A stretch of DNA of 64,000 nucleotides from Pseudomonas chlororaphis subsp. piscium (GCF_003850345.1 NZ_CP027707.1:2728001-2792000), one strand, 5' to 3'; counted from the first letter of the stretch, positions 18,242 through 27,020 are shown. Numbers and translations are program-made. Notes: a model not told the origin generated them from the sequence alone.

Positions 18242-18322
18242 TCAGCTCATGCAGCGACCACACGGCCCGCCGGAAGCGGTCGTGGTGGTAGTGCGGGTGA
18301 GGCGGCGCGGGAAAAGATTCAT
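18242..18322 (-). CDS. putative Thr-rich leader peptide of an attenuator
   Basis: 26 codons starting at ATG 18322: MNLFPRRL followed by TRTTTTT (codons 9-15, six Thr) and ending GRCMS. The predicted transcription start falls at or one base before this ATG, so it may be translated leaderless, as described for trpL of Sinorhizobium. The Gly-Gly-Pro codons 18-20 carry GGCGGGCC, able to pair with the terminator's 5' arm. Stalling at the Thr codons would expose this segment and favour antitermination. The arrangement resembles thr-type leaders, but the downstream gene is not a threonine biosynthetic gene. Expression has not been shown. Confidence 0.6.
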   Translation of the reverse strand: MNLFPRRLTRTTTTTASGGPCGRCMS

Positions 18323-18329
18323 GGCGCCG

Positions 18330-18359
18330 ATCATGGGGCCAGGGTTCGAGCACTGTCAA
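18330..18359 (-). promoter_or_regulatory. sigma70 promoter of the leader/hydrolase transcript
   Basis: Minus-strand TTGACA (18359-18354), an 18-base spacer, then CATGAT (18335-18330). Start of transcription is expected near 18323-18322, on the leader ATG. Confidence 0.6.
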
Positions 18360-18639
18360 TCCGAGAGGGATGTTTGTTTGGGCCGGGCCTTAGCGGTCTG
18401 CCGCTTTTGCCGTGCTGCATCAGCGAGCCGGGCGGGCGCATAATCGATGGGCCTGTGGGCTGCGCTGACCTTGCTTCAGTGTCTTGAGCGGGTGCGGGCC
18501 AGCACTCCCGACCGGCAGGTCGCTTTCAGGACACGATGGGTCGCCTGGGTGCAATCGCCGGGCTATGGTGATGGGCAAGCTTCCAGGATGCCCCGGACCC
18601 GGTGCGCCAAGACACTTGGCCGGAGAGCAAGAATGGCGA

Positions 18640-18738
18640 CCGAGGATCCACGCCTCCGTGACGTGGTCGGGCGCTGCAGCCGAAGACTCCGGACGGCTGC
18701 CGCTATGCGGCGGTGGCGTTCGAGATGCCGAGGTACGT
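18640..18738 (+). ncRNA. structured 5' leader of fdsGBAD (possible Moco-type riboswitch)
   Basis: Consecutive helices can be drawn directly before fdsG: CCGA/TCGG with CCACG/CGTGG (18640-18670), GCAGCCG/CGGCTGC (18676-18682 with 18694-18700, loop AAGACTCCGGA), CCGC/GCGG (18700-18710) and GGC/GCC (18715-18729). The CGAAGACTCCGGA loop and the position before a molybdoenzyme operon recall Moco RNA elements, but I could not confirm the consensus. The rest of 18360-18639 shows no gene. Confidence 0.3.
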
Positions 18739-18740
18739 TT

Positions 18741-19223
18741 ATGTCTGATGACACGCTTCACCTGCCTCTGATTCACAGCGTGTTGGAGCGCGAAAAGGAC
18801 ACTCCCGGTGCCTTGTTGCCGATTCTCCACGCCATCCAGGACGGTTGCGGGTACATCCCCGACACCGCCATCCCCGAGATCGCCCATGCCCTCAACCTCA
18901 GCCTGGCTGAAGTGCGCGGCGTGATCAGCTTCTACCACGATTTCCGTACCACCCCGCCCGCGCGCCATACCCTGCGTCTGTGCCGGGCCGAGTCCTGCCA
19001 GAGCCGGGGGGCCGAACACCTGGCTGCGCAACTGCGCGAACAACTGTTGCTGGACGACCATGGCACCACGGCCGACGGCAGTATCAACCTGCGACCGGTC
19101 TATTGCCTGGGGGCCTGCGCCTGTTCGCCAGCCCTGGAGCTGGACGGCGAGCTGCACGCCCGGATCACCCCCGAGCGCCTGCGCCAGCTGGTGAGTGGCT
19201 GCCTGGAGGATGGCGCATGCTGA
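18741..19223 (+). CDS. fdsG: NAD-dependent formate dehydrogenase, gamma subunit (NuoE-like)
   Basis: 160 aa from the ATG at 18741. It has the thioredoxin-like [2Fe-2S] fold of NuoE/HoxE with the four cysteines in LCRAESCQS and VYCLGACAC. It is the first gene of fdsGBAD; the stop overlaps fdsB (ATGCTGA), indicating coupled translation. In the complex it passes electrons between the catalytic alpha subunit and the diaphorase. It follows a long, structured leader. A longer in-frame ORF reaching upstream to 18447 is rejected because homologues begin near MSDDTLHL-type sequences and the upstream part looks non-coding. Confidence 0.93.
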   Translation: MSDDTLHLPLIHSVLEREKDTPGALLPILHAIQDGCGYIPDTAIPEIAHALNLSLAEVRGVISFYHDFRTTPPARHTLRLCRAESCQSRGAEHLAAQLREQLLLDDHGTTADGSINLRPVYCLGACACSPALELDGELHARITPERLRQLVSGCLEDGAC

Positions 19224-20776
19224 AGCTCTATATCCCCCGCGATTCGGTGGCCCGCGCCGTGGGCGCGGACAAGGTGGCCGTTGCGCTGGTGCGTGAGGCC
19301 GAACGTCGACAACTGCCGTTGGAACTGCGCCGCACCAGCTCCCGTGGCCTCTATTGGCTGGAGCCACTGCTGGAGCTGGACAGCGCCGACGGCCGGCTGG
19401 GTTTCGGCCCCCTGACCGCGGAGGACGTGCCGAGCCTGCTCGACGCCCTGGCGGCAGACCCCGGCAGCCACCCATCGGCCCTGGGGCCGGTGGAGCAGAT
19501 CCCTTATCTGCAGAGCCAGCAGCGCCTGCTGTTCGCTCGGGCCGGCATCACTCAACCGTTGTCCCTGGACGACTACCGCGCCCAGGGCGGTTTCCGGGGC
19601 CTGGCCCGGGCCATCCAGATGGAGGGCGCGCAGGTGGTCGCCAGCGTGCTCGACTCCGGCCTGCGCGGCCGGGGTGGCGCGGCCTTTCCGGCGGGTATCA
19701 AGTGGCGCACCGTGCGCGAAGCCGCGGGTACCCAGAAGTACGTGGTCTGTAACGCCGATGAAGGCGACTCCGGCACCTTCGCCGACCGCATGCTGATGGA
19801 GGGCGACCCCTTCCTGCTGATCGAAGGCATGATCATCGCCGGCCTCGCCGTGGGGGCCAGCAAGGGCTATATCTACGTGCGCTCGGAATACCCGGACGCC
19901 ATCGGCACCCTGAACGAGGCCCTGCGCATCGCCCGCGAGGCCGGCTACCTGGGGGCGAACGTGGGCAGTAGCGGCCGGCCCTTCGAGCTGGACGTGCGGG
20001 TGGGGGCCGGCGCCTACATCTGCGGTGAGGAAACGGCGCTGCTGGAATCCCTCGAAGGCAAGCGCGGCACGGTTCGCGCCAAACCGCCGCTGCCGGCCCT
20101 GCAGGGCCTGTTCGGCTTGCCAACGCTGGTGCACAACGTGCTGACCCTGGCCTCGGTGCCGATCATCCTGGAGAAGGGCGCGCAGTTCTATCGCGACTTC
20201 GGCATGGGACGTTCCCTGGGCACCATGCCGTTCCAACTGGCCGGCAACGTCCGCCAGGCGGGCCTGGTGGAACGCGCCTTCGGCCTGAGCCTGCGTGAGC
20301 TGGTGGAAGGTTATGGCGGCGGTACCGCCAGCGGCCGGCCATTGAAGGCGGCGCAAGTGGGTGGGCCGCTGGGGGCCTGGGTGCCCCCCGCGCAGTTCGA
20401 TACGCCGCTGGACTACGAGGCGTTCGCCGCCATGGGCGCGATGCTCGGCCACGGTGGCGTGGTGGTCGCCGACGACAGCCTGGACATGGCCCACATGGCC
20501 CGTTTCGCCTTGCAGTTCTGCGCCGAGGAGTCCTGCGGCAAGTGCACGCCGTGCCGGATCGGCTCGACCCGTGGAGTGGAGGTGGTGGACCGCCTGATCG
20601 CCAGCACCGACGCCGCGGCCCGCGAGGAACAGGCGCTGCTGCTGCAAGACCTCTGCGACACCCTGCAATACGGCTCGCTCTGTGCCCTGGGCGGGATGAC
20701 TTCCTACCCCGTCGCCAGCGCCCTCAAGCACTTTCCCGCCGACTTCGGTCTGGCGACCACGGAGGCCGACCAATGA
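19217..20776 (+). CDS. fdsB: NAD-dependent formate dehydrogenase, beta subunit (NuoF-like diaphorase)
   Basis: 519 aa. An N-terminal thioredoxin-like domain (~1-120) precedes the NuoF-type domain with GLRGRGGAAFPAGIKW (NADH/FMN-binding glycine-rich loop, ~150-165), CNADEGDSGTFADR, GAGAYICGEETALLESLEG and the [4Fe-4S] motif ESCGKCTPCR. It binds NAD+ and FMN and produces NADH from formate electrons in the cytoplasm. Overlaps fdsG by 7 bases and fdsA by 4 bases (ATGA). Confidence 0.96.
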   Translation: MLKLYIPRDSVARAVGADKVAVALVREAERRQLPLELRRTSSRGLYWLEPLLELDSADGRLGFGPLTAEDVPSLLDALAADPGSHPSALGPVEQIPYLQSQQRLLFARAGITQPLSLDDYRAQGGFRGLARAIQMEGAQVVASVLDSGLRGRGGAAFPAGIKWRTVREAAGTQKYVVCNADEGDSGTFADRMLMEGDPFLLIEGMIIAGLAVGASKGYIYVRSEYPDAIGTLNEALRIAREAGYLGANVGSSGRPFELDVRVGAGAYICGEETALLESLEGKRGTVRAKPPLPALQGLFGLPTLVHNVLTLASVPIILEKGAQFYRDFGMGRSLGTMPFQLAGNVRQAGLVERAFGLSLRELVEGYGGGTASGRPLKAAQVGGPLGAWVPPAQFDTPLDYEAFAAMGAMLGHGGVVVADDSLDMAHMARFALQFCAEESCGKCTPCRIGSTRGVEVVDRLIASTDAAAREEQALLLQDLCDTLQYGSLCALGGMTSYPVASALKHFPADFGLATTEADQ

Positions 20777-23649
20777 TCAATATCTTCGACCCTACCAGTG
20801 ATATCGACCTCGGCACCCCGGCCCGCGAAAGCGCGGTGCAGGTCAGCCTGACCATCGACGGCCGGGAAATCAGCGTCGCCTCCGGCACCTCGGTGATGCG
20901 CGCCGCGGCCTTGCTCGGCACCACCATCCCCAAACTCTGCGCCACCGACAGCCTGGAAGCCTTCGGCTCCTGCCGCATGTGCCTGGTGGAAATCGAGGGC
21001 ATGCGCGGTTATCCGGCCTCCTGCACCACGCCGGTGACCGAGGGCATGGTCGTCCACACCCAGACTTCCAAACTCGCCAGCCTGCGGCGCAACGTGATGG
21101 AGCTGTACATCTCCGACCACCCGCTGGACTGCCTGACCTGCTCGGCCAACGGCAACTGCGAGTTGCAGACGGTGGCGGGGCAGGTGGGGCTGCGGGAAGT
21201 ACGCTACGGCTACGAGGGCGCCAACCACCTGGACGAACAGAAGGACGTCTCCAACCCCTATTTCGACTACGACCCGAGCAAGTGCATCGTCTGCAACCGC
21301 TGCGTGCGCGCCTGCGAGGAAACCCAGGGCACCTTCGCCCTGACGATCAGCGGGCGCGGTTTCGATTCCCGAGTGGCGGCGGCCGGCGGCGACAACTTCC
21401 TCGATTCCGAATGCGTATCCTGCGGCGCCTGCGTGCAGGCCTGCCCGACCGCCACCCTGATGGAAAAGAGCGTGGTGGAAATCGGCCAGCCGGAGCGCAG
21501 CGTCATCACCACCTGCGCCTACTGCGGCGTGGGCTGCTCCTTCCGCGCCGAAATGAAAGGCGAGCAACTGGTGCGCATGGTCCCGGACAAGAACGGCCAG
21601 GCCAACCACGGCCACTCCTGCGTCAAGGGCCGCTTCGCCTGGGGCTATGCCACCCACCCGGACCGCATCACCAAGCCGATGATCCGCAAGCACATCAGCG
21701 ATCCGTGGCAAGAGGTCAGCTGGGAAGAGGCGGTCACCTACGCGGCCAGCGAGTTGCGCCGCATTCAGCTGAAATACGGACGCGACTCCATCGGCGGCAT
21801 CACCTCCAGCCGTTGCACCAACGAAGAGACCTACCTGGTGCAGAAGCTGGTGCGTACCGCCTTCGGCAACAACAACGTCGACACCTGTGCCCGGGTCTGC
21901 CATTCGCCCACTGGCTATGGTCTCAAGCAGACGCTGGGCGAATCCGCCGGCACCCAGAGTTTCGACTCGGTGATGCAGGCCGACGTCATCCTGGTGATGG
22001 GCGCCAACCCCACCGACGCGCACCCGGTATTCGGCTCCCAGCTCAAGCGCCGCCTGCGCCAGGGCGCGCGGCTGATTGTCATCGACCCACGGCGCATCGA
22101 CTTGGTGGATTCGCCCCATGCCCGTGCCGACCTGCATTTGCAGCTGCGTCCGGGCACCAACGTGGCCATGCTCAATGCATTGGCCCATGTGATAGTCACC
22201 GAGGGCCTGGTCAACCAGCCTTTCGTCGATCAGCGCTGCGAGGCGGCGGACTTCGCCCGCTGGCGCGACTTCGTCAGCCTGGCGGAGAACTCCCCCGAGG
22301 TCCTGGGGCCGATTTGCGGGGTGCCGGCCAAACAGATCCGCGAGGCCGCGCGGCTTTACGCCACCGGTGGCAACGCGGCCATCTACTACGGCCTGGGCGT
22401 CACCGAGCACAGCCAGGGCAGCACCTCGGTGATGGGCATCGCCAACCTGGCGATGGTCACCGGCAACATCGGCCGCGAGGGTGTCGGGGTCAACCCGCTG
22501 CGCGGGCAGAACAACGTCCAGGGCTCCTGCGACATGGGTTCCTTCCCCCACGAGCTGCCTGGCTATCGGCATATCTCCAACGAGGCGGTGCGCGCCGAGT
22601 TCGAACAGGCCTGGAACGTGACCCTGCAACCCGACCCGGGCCTGCGCATCCCCAATATGTTCGAGGCGGCCCTGGACGGCACCTTCAAGGCGCTCTACTG
22701 CCAGGGCGAGGACATTGCCCAGAGCGACCCCAACACCCAGCACGTGACCGCCGCCCTGACGGCCATGGAGTGCGTGGTGGTGCAGGACATCTTCCTCAAC
22801 GAGACGGCCAAGTTCGCCCATGTGTTCCTGCCGGGCAGCTCCTTCCTCGAGAAGGACGGCACCTTCACCAACGCCGAGCGCCGCATTTCCCGAGTGCGCA
22901 AGGTGATGGAGCCCCTGGCCGGCAAGGCCGACTGGGAAGCCACCATCGCACTGGCCGAGGCCCTGGGCTACAAGATGCAGTACAGCCATCCATCGGAGAT
23001 CATGGACGAGATCGCGCGCCTGACGCCGACCTTCCACCGCGTCAGCTACACCGAGCTGGACCGTCACGGCAGCCTGCAATGGCCGTGCAACGATGCCGCG
23101 CCGGACGGCACGCCGACCATGCACATCGATGAGTTCGTGCGCGGCAAGGGCCGCTTCATGCTCACTGGCTATGTACCCACCGAGGAGAAGGTCAACAGCC
23201 GCTACCCGTTGCTGCTGACCACCGGACGCATCCTCAGCCAGTACAACGTCGGCGCTCAGACCCGGCGCACCGACAACGTGGCCTGGCACGAGGAGGACCG
23301 CCTGGAAATCCATCCGACCGACGCCGAGAACCGCGGCATCGTCGATGGCGACTGGGTCGGCATCGGCAGTCGCGCCGGGCAGACGGTGCTGCGGGCCAAG
23401 GTCAGCGAGCGGGTGGCGCCGGGGGTGGTCTACACCACTTTCCACTTCCCGGAATCGGGCGCCAACGTGATCACCACCGACAACTCCGACTGGGCCACCA
23501 ACTGCCCGGAATACAAGGTGACGGCGGTAGAAGTCGTGCGGGTCAGCCAGCCTTCCGAATGGCAGAAACGTTATCAGGCGTTCAGCGATGAACAGGGGCG
23601 CCTGCTGAGGGAGCGTCGTCACGCCGAGAAAGCCGAGGTGCGCCGATGA
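20773..23649 (+). CDS. fdsA: NAD-dependent formate dehydrogenase, catalytic alpha subunit (Mo/W-bisMGD)
   Basis: 958 aa. N-terminal [2Fe-2S] ferredoxin domain (GSCRMCLVEIEG), the HPLDCLTCSANGNC His-Cys cluster, two [4Fe-4S] motifs (CIVCNRCVRACEE and CVSCGACVQACPT), then the molybdopterin part opening CAYCGVGCSF...SCVKG. The active-site ligand is Cys376 in CARVCHSPTG, so this is a Cys rather than selenocysteine enzyme. C-terminal molybdopterin-binding domain includes NVGAQTRRTDN and TDNSDWATN near the end. It oxidises formate to CO2, feeding electrons to FdsB. No fdhD/fdsC sulfurtransferase gene is in the cluster; it must lie elsewhere. Confidence 0.97.
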   Translation: MINIFDPTSDIDLGTPARESAVQVSLTIDGREISVASGTSVMRAAALLGTTIPKLCATDSLEAFGSCRMCLVEIEGMRGYPASCTTPVTEGMVVHTQTSKLASLRRNVMELYISDHPLDCLTCSANGNCELQTVAGQVGLREVRYGYEGANHLDEQKDVSNPYFDYDPSKCIVCNRCVRACEETQGTFALTISGRGFDSRVAAAGGDNFLDSECVSCGACVQACPTATLMEKSVVEIGQPERSVITTCAYCGVGCSFRAEMKGEQLVRMVPDKNGQANHGHSCVKGRFAWGYATHPDRITKPMIRKHISDPWQEVSWEEAVTYAASELRRIQLKYGRDSIGGITSSRCTNEETYLVQKLVRTAFGNNNVDTCARVCHSPTGYGLKQTLGESAGTQSFDSVMQADVILVMGANPTDAHPVFGSQLKRRLRQGARLIVIDPRRIDLVDSPHARADLHLQLRPGTNVAMLNALAHVIVTEGLVNQPFVDQRCEAADFARWRDFVSLAENSPEVLGPICGVPAKQIREAARLYATGGNAAIYYGLGVTEHSQGSTSVMGIANLAMVTGNIGREGVGVNPLRGQNNVQGSCDMGSFPHELPGYRHISNEAVRAEFEQAWNVTLQPDPGLRIPNMFEAALDGTFKALYCQGEDIAQSDPNTQHVTAALTAMECVVVQDIFLNETAKFAHVFLPGSSFLEKDGTFTNAERRISRVRKVMEPLAGKADWEATIALAEALGYKMQYSHPSEIMDEIARLTPTFHRVSYTELDRHGSLQWPCNDAAPDGTPTMHIDEFVRGKGRFMLTGYVPTEEKVNSRYPLLLTTGRILSQYNVGAQTRRTDNVAWHEEDRLEIHPTDAENRGIVDGDWVGIGSRAGQTVLRAKVSERVAPGVVYTTFHFPESGANVITTDNSDWATNCPEYKVTAVEVVRVSQPSEWQKRYQAFSDEQGRLLRERRHAEKAEVRR

Positions 23650-23867
23650 GCAGCGAAAGCCTGATCAAGATGGCCAACCAGATCGCCCAGTTCTTCGCCA
23701 GCGAACCGGACAACGCCCAGGCAGTGCGTAGCGTGCGCCAGCACCTGCAAAGCTTCTGGACACCGGCCATGCGCAGAGAACTGGCGGCCTGGCAGACCAC
23801 CCATCCCGGCGCGACGTTGCACCCCCTGGTGCAGGCCGCGCTGACGGAAGCGGAAGGGCAGACCTAG
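23646..23867 (+). CDS. fdsD: formate dehydrogenase delta subunit
   Basis: 73 aa, starting within the fdsA stop (ATGA overlap). The helical sequence begins LIKMANQIAQFFASEP and contains a PAMRRELAAW-type C-terminal half, as in FdsD. The small subunit is needed for assembly or stability of the complex rather than electron transfer. It is the last gene before the terminator at 23945. Confidence 0.92.
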   Translation: MSSESLIKMANQIAQFFASEPDNAQAVRSVRQHLQSFWTPAMRRELAAWQTTHPGATLHPLVQAALTEAEGQT

Positions 23868-23944
23868 CGTTTGCCGTTGGCGGGCGGGCTCATTCGCTGG
23901 ACAAGCCTTGAGCCCGACCGCCGAACCTCCTTGTTGCAGCCAAC

Positions 23945-23973
23945 CAGAAGCCAGGGCCTTGCCCTGGCTTCTG
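23945..23973 (+). terminator. terminator of fdsGBAD
   Basis: CAGAAGCCAGGGC and GCCCTGGCTTCTG form a perfect 13-bp stem with a 3-base loop, followed by CGTTTG. The remaining spacer up to 24232 holds no gene and presumably the permease promoter. Confidence 0.8.
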
Positions 23974-24232
23974 CGTTTGATCGGCACATCCGACCCTAAG
24001 GCCTGAGAAACCTGAGCCTAGCGCTTGCTACAGATCAATGAAACGCTGTGCCTGCCCCCGCAAAACCGCGCTCCAGACAGCTGCGCCGGCAAACCGTTCC
24101 TCAGCTAAGTCTTTGCTTCTGGTGAGTAATCCCGGACAATCGCGCCCCTGTTTCGGCGAGGGCTCTGTCTGTCGGGTATTCCGACGCGTCCTGGCCGAGT
24201 GGCAAATGACCGGAATGTGGAGATCCCACCGG

Positions 24233-25513
24233 ATGAATGATCAGGCCAACAGCGTTGATCAACGCTTTGAAGCGGCAGCCCCAGCGACCCTCGCTGGCTG
24301 GAATCGCCATGACACTACCTGGATGCTGGGCCTGTTCGGCACCGCCATCGGCGCAGGGACCCTGTTCTTGCCGATCAACGCCGGCCTGGGCGGCTTCTGG
24401 CCGCTGCTGATCCTGGCGCTGCTGGCGTTCCCTATGACCTTCTTCGCTCACCGTGGCCTGACCCGCTTCGTGCTCTCCGGGCGTGACGGCGCGGACATCA
24501 CCGAAGTGGTGGAAGAGCATTTCGGGATCAAGGCCGGCGCCCTGATCACCTTGCTGTACTTCTTCGCCATCTTCCCGATCCTGCTGATCTACAGCGTGGC
24601 CCTGACCAACACCGTGGGCAGCTTCATGGAGCACCAGCTGCACATCATGCCGCCGCCGCGCGCCGTGCTGTCGCTGGTGCTGATCCTCGGCCTGCTGGCC
24701 GTGGTGCGCTGCGGCGAGCAGGTGATCGTCAAGGCCATGAGCCTGATGGTCTACCCGTTCATCGTCGCCTTGCTGTTCCTCGCGGTGTTCCTGATTCCGC
24801 ACTGGAACGGCGGCATCCTCAGCACCGCCAGTACCCTGCCTGAGCCTTCGGCGCTCTTGCACACCCTGTGGCTGGCGATCCCGGTCATGGTGTTCTCGTT
24901 CAACCATTCGCCGATCATCTCGGCCTTTGCCGTGGACCAGAAGCGTCGTTATGGCGTGCACGCCGAAGAGCGCAGCTCGCAGATCCTGTCCCGCGCCCAC
25001 CTGCTGATGGTGGCGATGGTGCTGTTCTTCGTCTTCAGTTGCGTGCTGACCCTGTCGCCGGCCCAACTGGCCGAAGCCAAGGCGCAGAACCTGTCGATCC
25101 TGTCGTACCTGGCCAACCACTTCAGCAACCCGACCATCGCCTTCGCCGCGCCGTTGATCGCTTTCGTGGCCATCGCCAAGTCGTTCCTGGGCCACTACAT
25201 CGGCGCCAGTGAAGGTCTCAAGGGCTTGATCGTGAAAAGCGGCCGCCGCCCGGGCGCCAAGACCCTGGACCGCATGACCGCGGCCTTCATGCTGGTGGTG
25301 TGCTGGATAGTCGCCACGCTCAACCCGAGCATCCTCGGGATGATCGAAACCCTGGGCGGCCCGATCATCGCGGCCATCCTGTTCCTGATGCCGATGTACG
25401 CCATCCGCAAGGTGCCGGCCATGGCCCGCTACCGCGGCCAGGCCTCCAATGTGTTCGTCACCCTGGTTGGCCTGGTGGCAATCACCGCGCTGGTCTACTC
25501 CCTGAGCGCCTGA
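24233..25513 (+). CDS. HAAAP-family amino acid permease (serine/threonine type)
   Basis: 426 aa with about eleven transmembrane segments. The first is GLFGTAIGAGTLFLPINAGLGG-like (TAIGAGTLFLPI), matching SdaC/TdcC; FNHSPIISAF occurs near residue 225 and KSFLGHYIGASEGL near 325, both typical of the family. Proton-coupled uptake of serine or threonine at the inner membrane is likely. Start ATG at 24233 was preferred for its GGAG ten bases upstream; in-frame codons further upstream lack one. It ends inside the 3' end of the convergent luxI gene. Confidence 0.93.
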   Translation: MNDQANSVDQRFEAAAPATLAGWNRHDTTWMLGLFGTAIGAGTLFLPINAGLGGFWPLLILALLAFPMTFFAHRGLTRFVLSGRDGADITEVVEEHFGIKAGALITLLYFFAIFPILLIYSVALTNTVGSFMEHQLHIMPPPRAVLSLVLILGLLAVVRCGEQVIVKAMSLMVYPFIVALLFLAVFLIPHWNGGILSTASTLPEPSALLHTLWLAIPVMVFSFNHSPIISAFAVDQKRRYGVHAEERSSQILSRAHLLMVAMVLFFVFSCVLTLSPAQLAEAKAQNLSILSYLANHFSNPTIAFAAPLIAFVAIAKSFLGHYIGASEGLKGLIVKSGRRPGAKTLDRMTAAFMLVVCWIVATLNPSILGMIETLGGPIIAAILFLMPMYAIRKVPAMARYRGQASNVFVTLVGLVAITALVYSLSA

Positions 25514-26154
25514 CCCGCCGGCAACCCACCGCCTGTTGGCGGTGGGTTGCCGCGCAGAAATGCCTGATTCAGCGAAGCCACGGCCGCTGACTGCGTATAA
25601 AGCGCGGCGCGGCCGTTTTTCTGGTAGGCCGGAAAGTCCAGGGCCAGCAAGTGGTCGCGGTTGACCCGTTGCGGCTGGCCGAGCCGGCTCAGCGCCACGC
25701 CATGGCGCAGGAAGTAGCGCTCCAGCGCCGGCGTGGTCACCGCCACCACCGAGTTCGCCCCCAGGGTCCAGGCGGTGTGCAGGGTGTACCAGAACACCCG
25801 CATCGGCAGCTTGCCGTCTTCCAGGGCCGAAGCGGCGAAACGCGAGATTTCCCAGGTGTCGTCCTGCCGCGGCAGGGGCCGGTCGCAGAGAAAACCGAAC
25901 ACTTCCGACAGCAGATAGGGCTGGGTGGTCGGCAGCAAGCGGGCGCAGCCGTGGACCTTTTCCTCGCTGTCCAGCGCCAGGGTGTAGCGGGTGTCGGTGT
26001 GGTCGAACTGATCGACTTCGTGCCCGGGTCGGCGGGTGCCGGCGGGCAGTTGCCAGCCCAGTTGCTTGATGAAGACCGCGTGTCGATAGCGGCCGAGGTC
26101 GTCACGAAGTGCCGGCGAAAGCTGGCTTTCATGCCGTGAAATCACAGTGATCAT
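25495..26154 (-). CDS. acyl-homoserine-lactone synthase (LuxI family)
   Basis: 219 aa. The conserved LuxI residues are present: R24, F28, W34, E46, D48, D51, R72, E102 and R105 (YRHAVFIKQLGW, EVDQFD, GCARLLPTT, WEISRFAA). It makes an N-acyl homoserine lactone from S-adenosylmethionine and acyl-ACP. It is 30 bases downstream of the luxR gene on the same strand, with AAGGA before the ATG at 26154. The C-terminal ~25 residues (from RGNPPPTGGG) are encoded by the hairpin and beyond, and the gene overlaps the permease by 19 bases, so the tail is probably an extension past the usual family end. A second quorum pair such as CsaI/CsaR of P. chlororaphis is a candidate for comparison. Confidence 0.93.
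   Translation of the reverse strand: MITVISRHESQLSPALRDDLGRYRHAVFIKQLGWQLPAGTRRPGHEVDQFDHTDTRYTLALDSEEKVHGCARLLPTTQPYLLSEVFGFLCDRPLPRQDDTWEISRFAASALEDGKLPMRVFWYTLHTAWTLGANSVVAVTTPALERYFLRHGVALSRLGQPQRVNRDHLLALDFPAYQKNGRAALYTQSAAVASLNQAFLRGNPPPTGGGLPAGQALRE
25520..25551. terminator. perfect 14-bp hairpin inside the 3' end of luxI
   Basis: GGCAACCCACCGCC and its complement flank TGTT. It lies seven bases after the permease stop and within the last codons of the convergent luxI gene. No T-run follows on either strand, so it may stop transcription weakly or stabilise the mRNA ends. Confidence 0.6.
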
Positions 26155-26184
26155 GGGTCGATATCCTTATCGTCGGGTGAAGCG

Positions 26185-26910
26185 TCAGATCAGCCCCAGG
26201 ACGGCGGCGTAGGCGGCGGCCAGCGTCTTGTTGGCCGCGCCGAATTTCTTCTGGATGACCTTGAGGTGGAAGTTCACGGTGTTCACCGAGATGCTCAGGA
26301 TCACGGCGATCTCCCCGGAACTCTTGCCGTCGGCCGTCCATTGCAGGATTTCCCGCTCCCGCGCGCTCAGTTCCAGCTGTTCGGACTGGGTGCTGGGGTG
26401 CCCGAGTTCGCCGAGGCGCATGGTCACCAGCTCGATGATGCAGCGCAGGCGCAGGCGGATCTCTTCCCGTTCCACGAGGCTGATCGCGGTGCTCTCGCGG
26501 GCTACCGACAACAGGCTCAGTCCGCCGTCGGGCGTGCGGATGGGCAAGGTGGCGCCTACCCGCAGACCCCACTCCCGGGCCTCGCCCCACAATACCGAGC
26601 CTTTGCCGAACAAGGCGTCGCTCCATACCACCATTTCCGTGGAGCGCAGGCCGTTGAGGACCGCCGGGTCGATCGCGGCGTAGTTCTGTTGGTGGTAACG
26701 CTCCATCCAGGATTGCGGATAAGAGCCGTAGATCTCGGTTTTCGGGCGGGTGAAGGGGATCGAATGCCTGACTGCGTAAGCGTAAAAATCGAATCCCAGG
26801 GACCGGGCTTCCCGTTCCAGCAGCGCAAATACCTGTGTGCTTTCCTGTTGCTTGAGCATCTCTATGCGCAGGTCATTCCACCAGTGCACGAAATCCTGTT
26901 GTTTCTCCAT
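26185..26910 (-). CDS. LuxR-family quorum-sensing regulator
   Basis: 241 aa from the ATG at 26910. The N-terminal autoinducer-binding domain has the conserved W68, Y72, D81 and P82 (SWMERYHQQNYAAIDPAV); the C-terminal LuxR helix-turn-helix covers ~175-238 (LSAREREILQWTADGKSSGEIA and VNTVNFHLKVIQKKFGA). It should bind the lactone made by the adjacent LuxI and recognise the lux box at 27541-27556. It has its own sigma70-type promoter (26942-26969). An in-frame extension upstream to 27060 is rejected because that promoter lies within it. Confidence 0.94.
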   Translation of the reverse strand: MEKQQDFVHWWNDLRIEMLKQQESTQVFALLEREARSLGFDFYAYAVRHSIPFTRPKTEIYGSYPQSWMERYHQQNYAAIDPAVLNGLRSTEMVVWSDALFGKGSVLWGEAREWGLRVGATLPIRTPDGGLSLLSVARESTAISLVEREEIRLRLRCIIELVTMRLGELGHPSTQSEQLELSAREREILQWTADGKSSGEIAVILSISVNTVNFHLKVIQKKFGAANKTLAAAYAAVLGLI

Positions 26911-26941
26911 GGCGGTCGCCTTGATGCCTTGCGAGGCAGGG

Positions 26942-26969
26942 AATCTAGTCCACGGCAATCCACTGTCAA
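26942..26969 (-). promoter_or_regulatory. sigma70 promoter of luxR
   Basis: Minus strand TTGACA (26969-26964), 16-base spacer, TAGATT (26947-26942). Transcription would begin near 26935, about 25 bases before the luxR ATG. Confidence 0.55.
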
Positions 26970-27020
26970 TGTTCATGGGGCTCATAAGGAACACCGCAGG
27001 CACTCTGGGCCCGGTGCTCT

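Noticed and set aside
18741..20776. NADH dehydrogenase (complex I) NuoE/NuoF
   Set aside because: The linked molybdopterin alpha subunit and FdsD show a formate dehydrogenase complex instead.
20704..23622. 972-codon open frame opposite fdsA
   Set aside because: Antisense shadow of a high-GC gene; no domain, and fdsA is unambiguous in the other frame.
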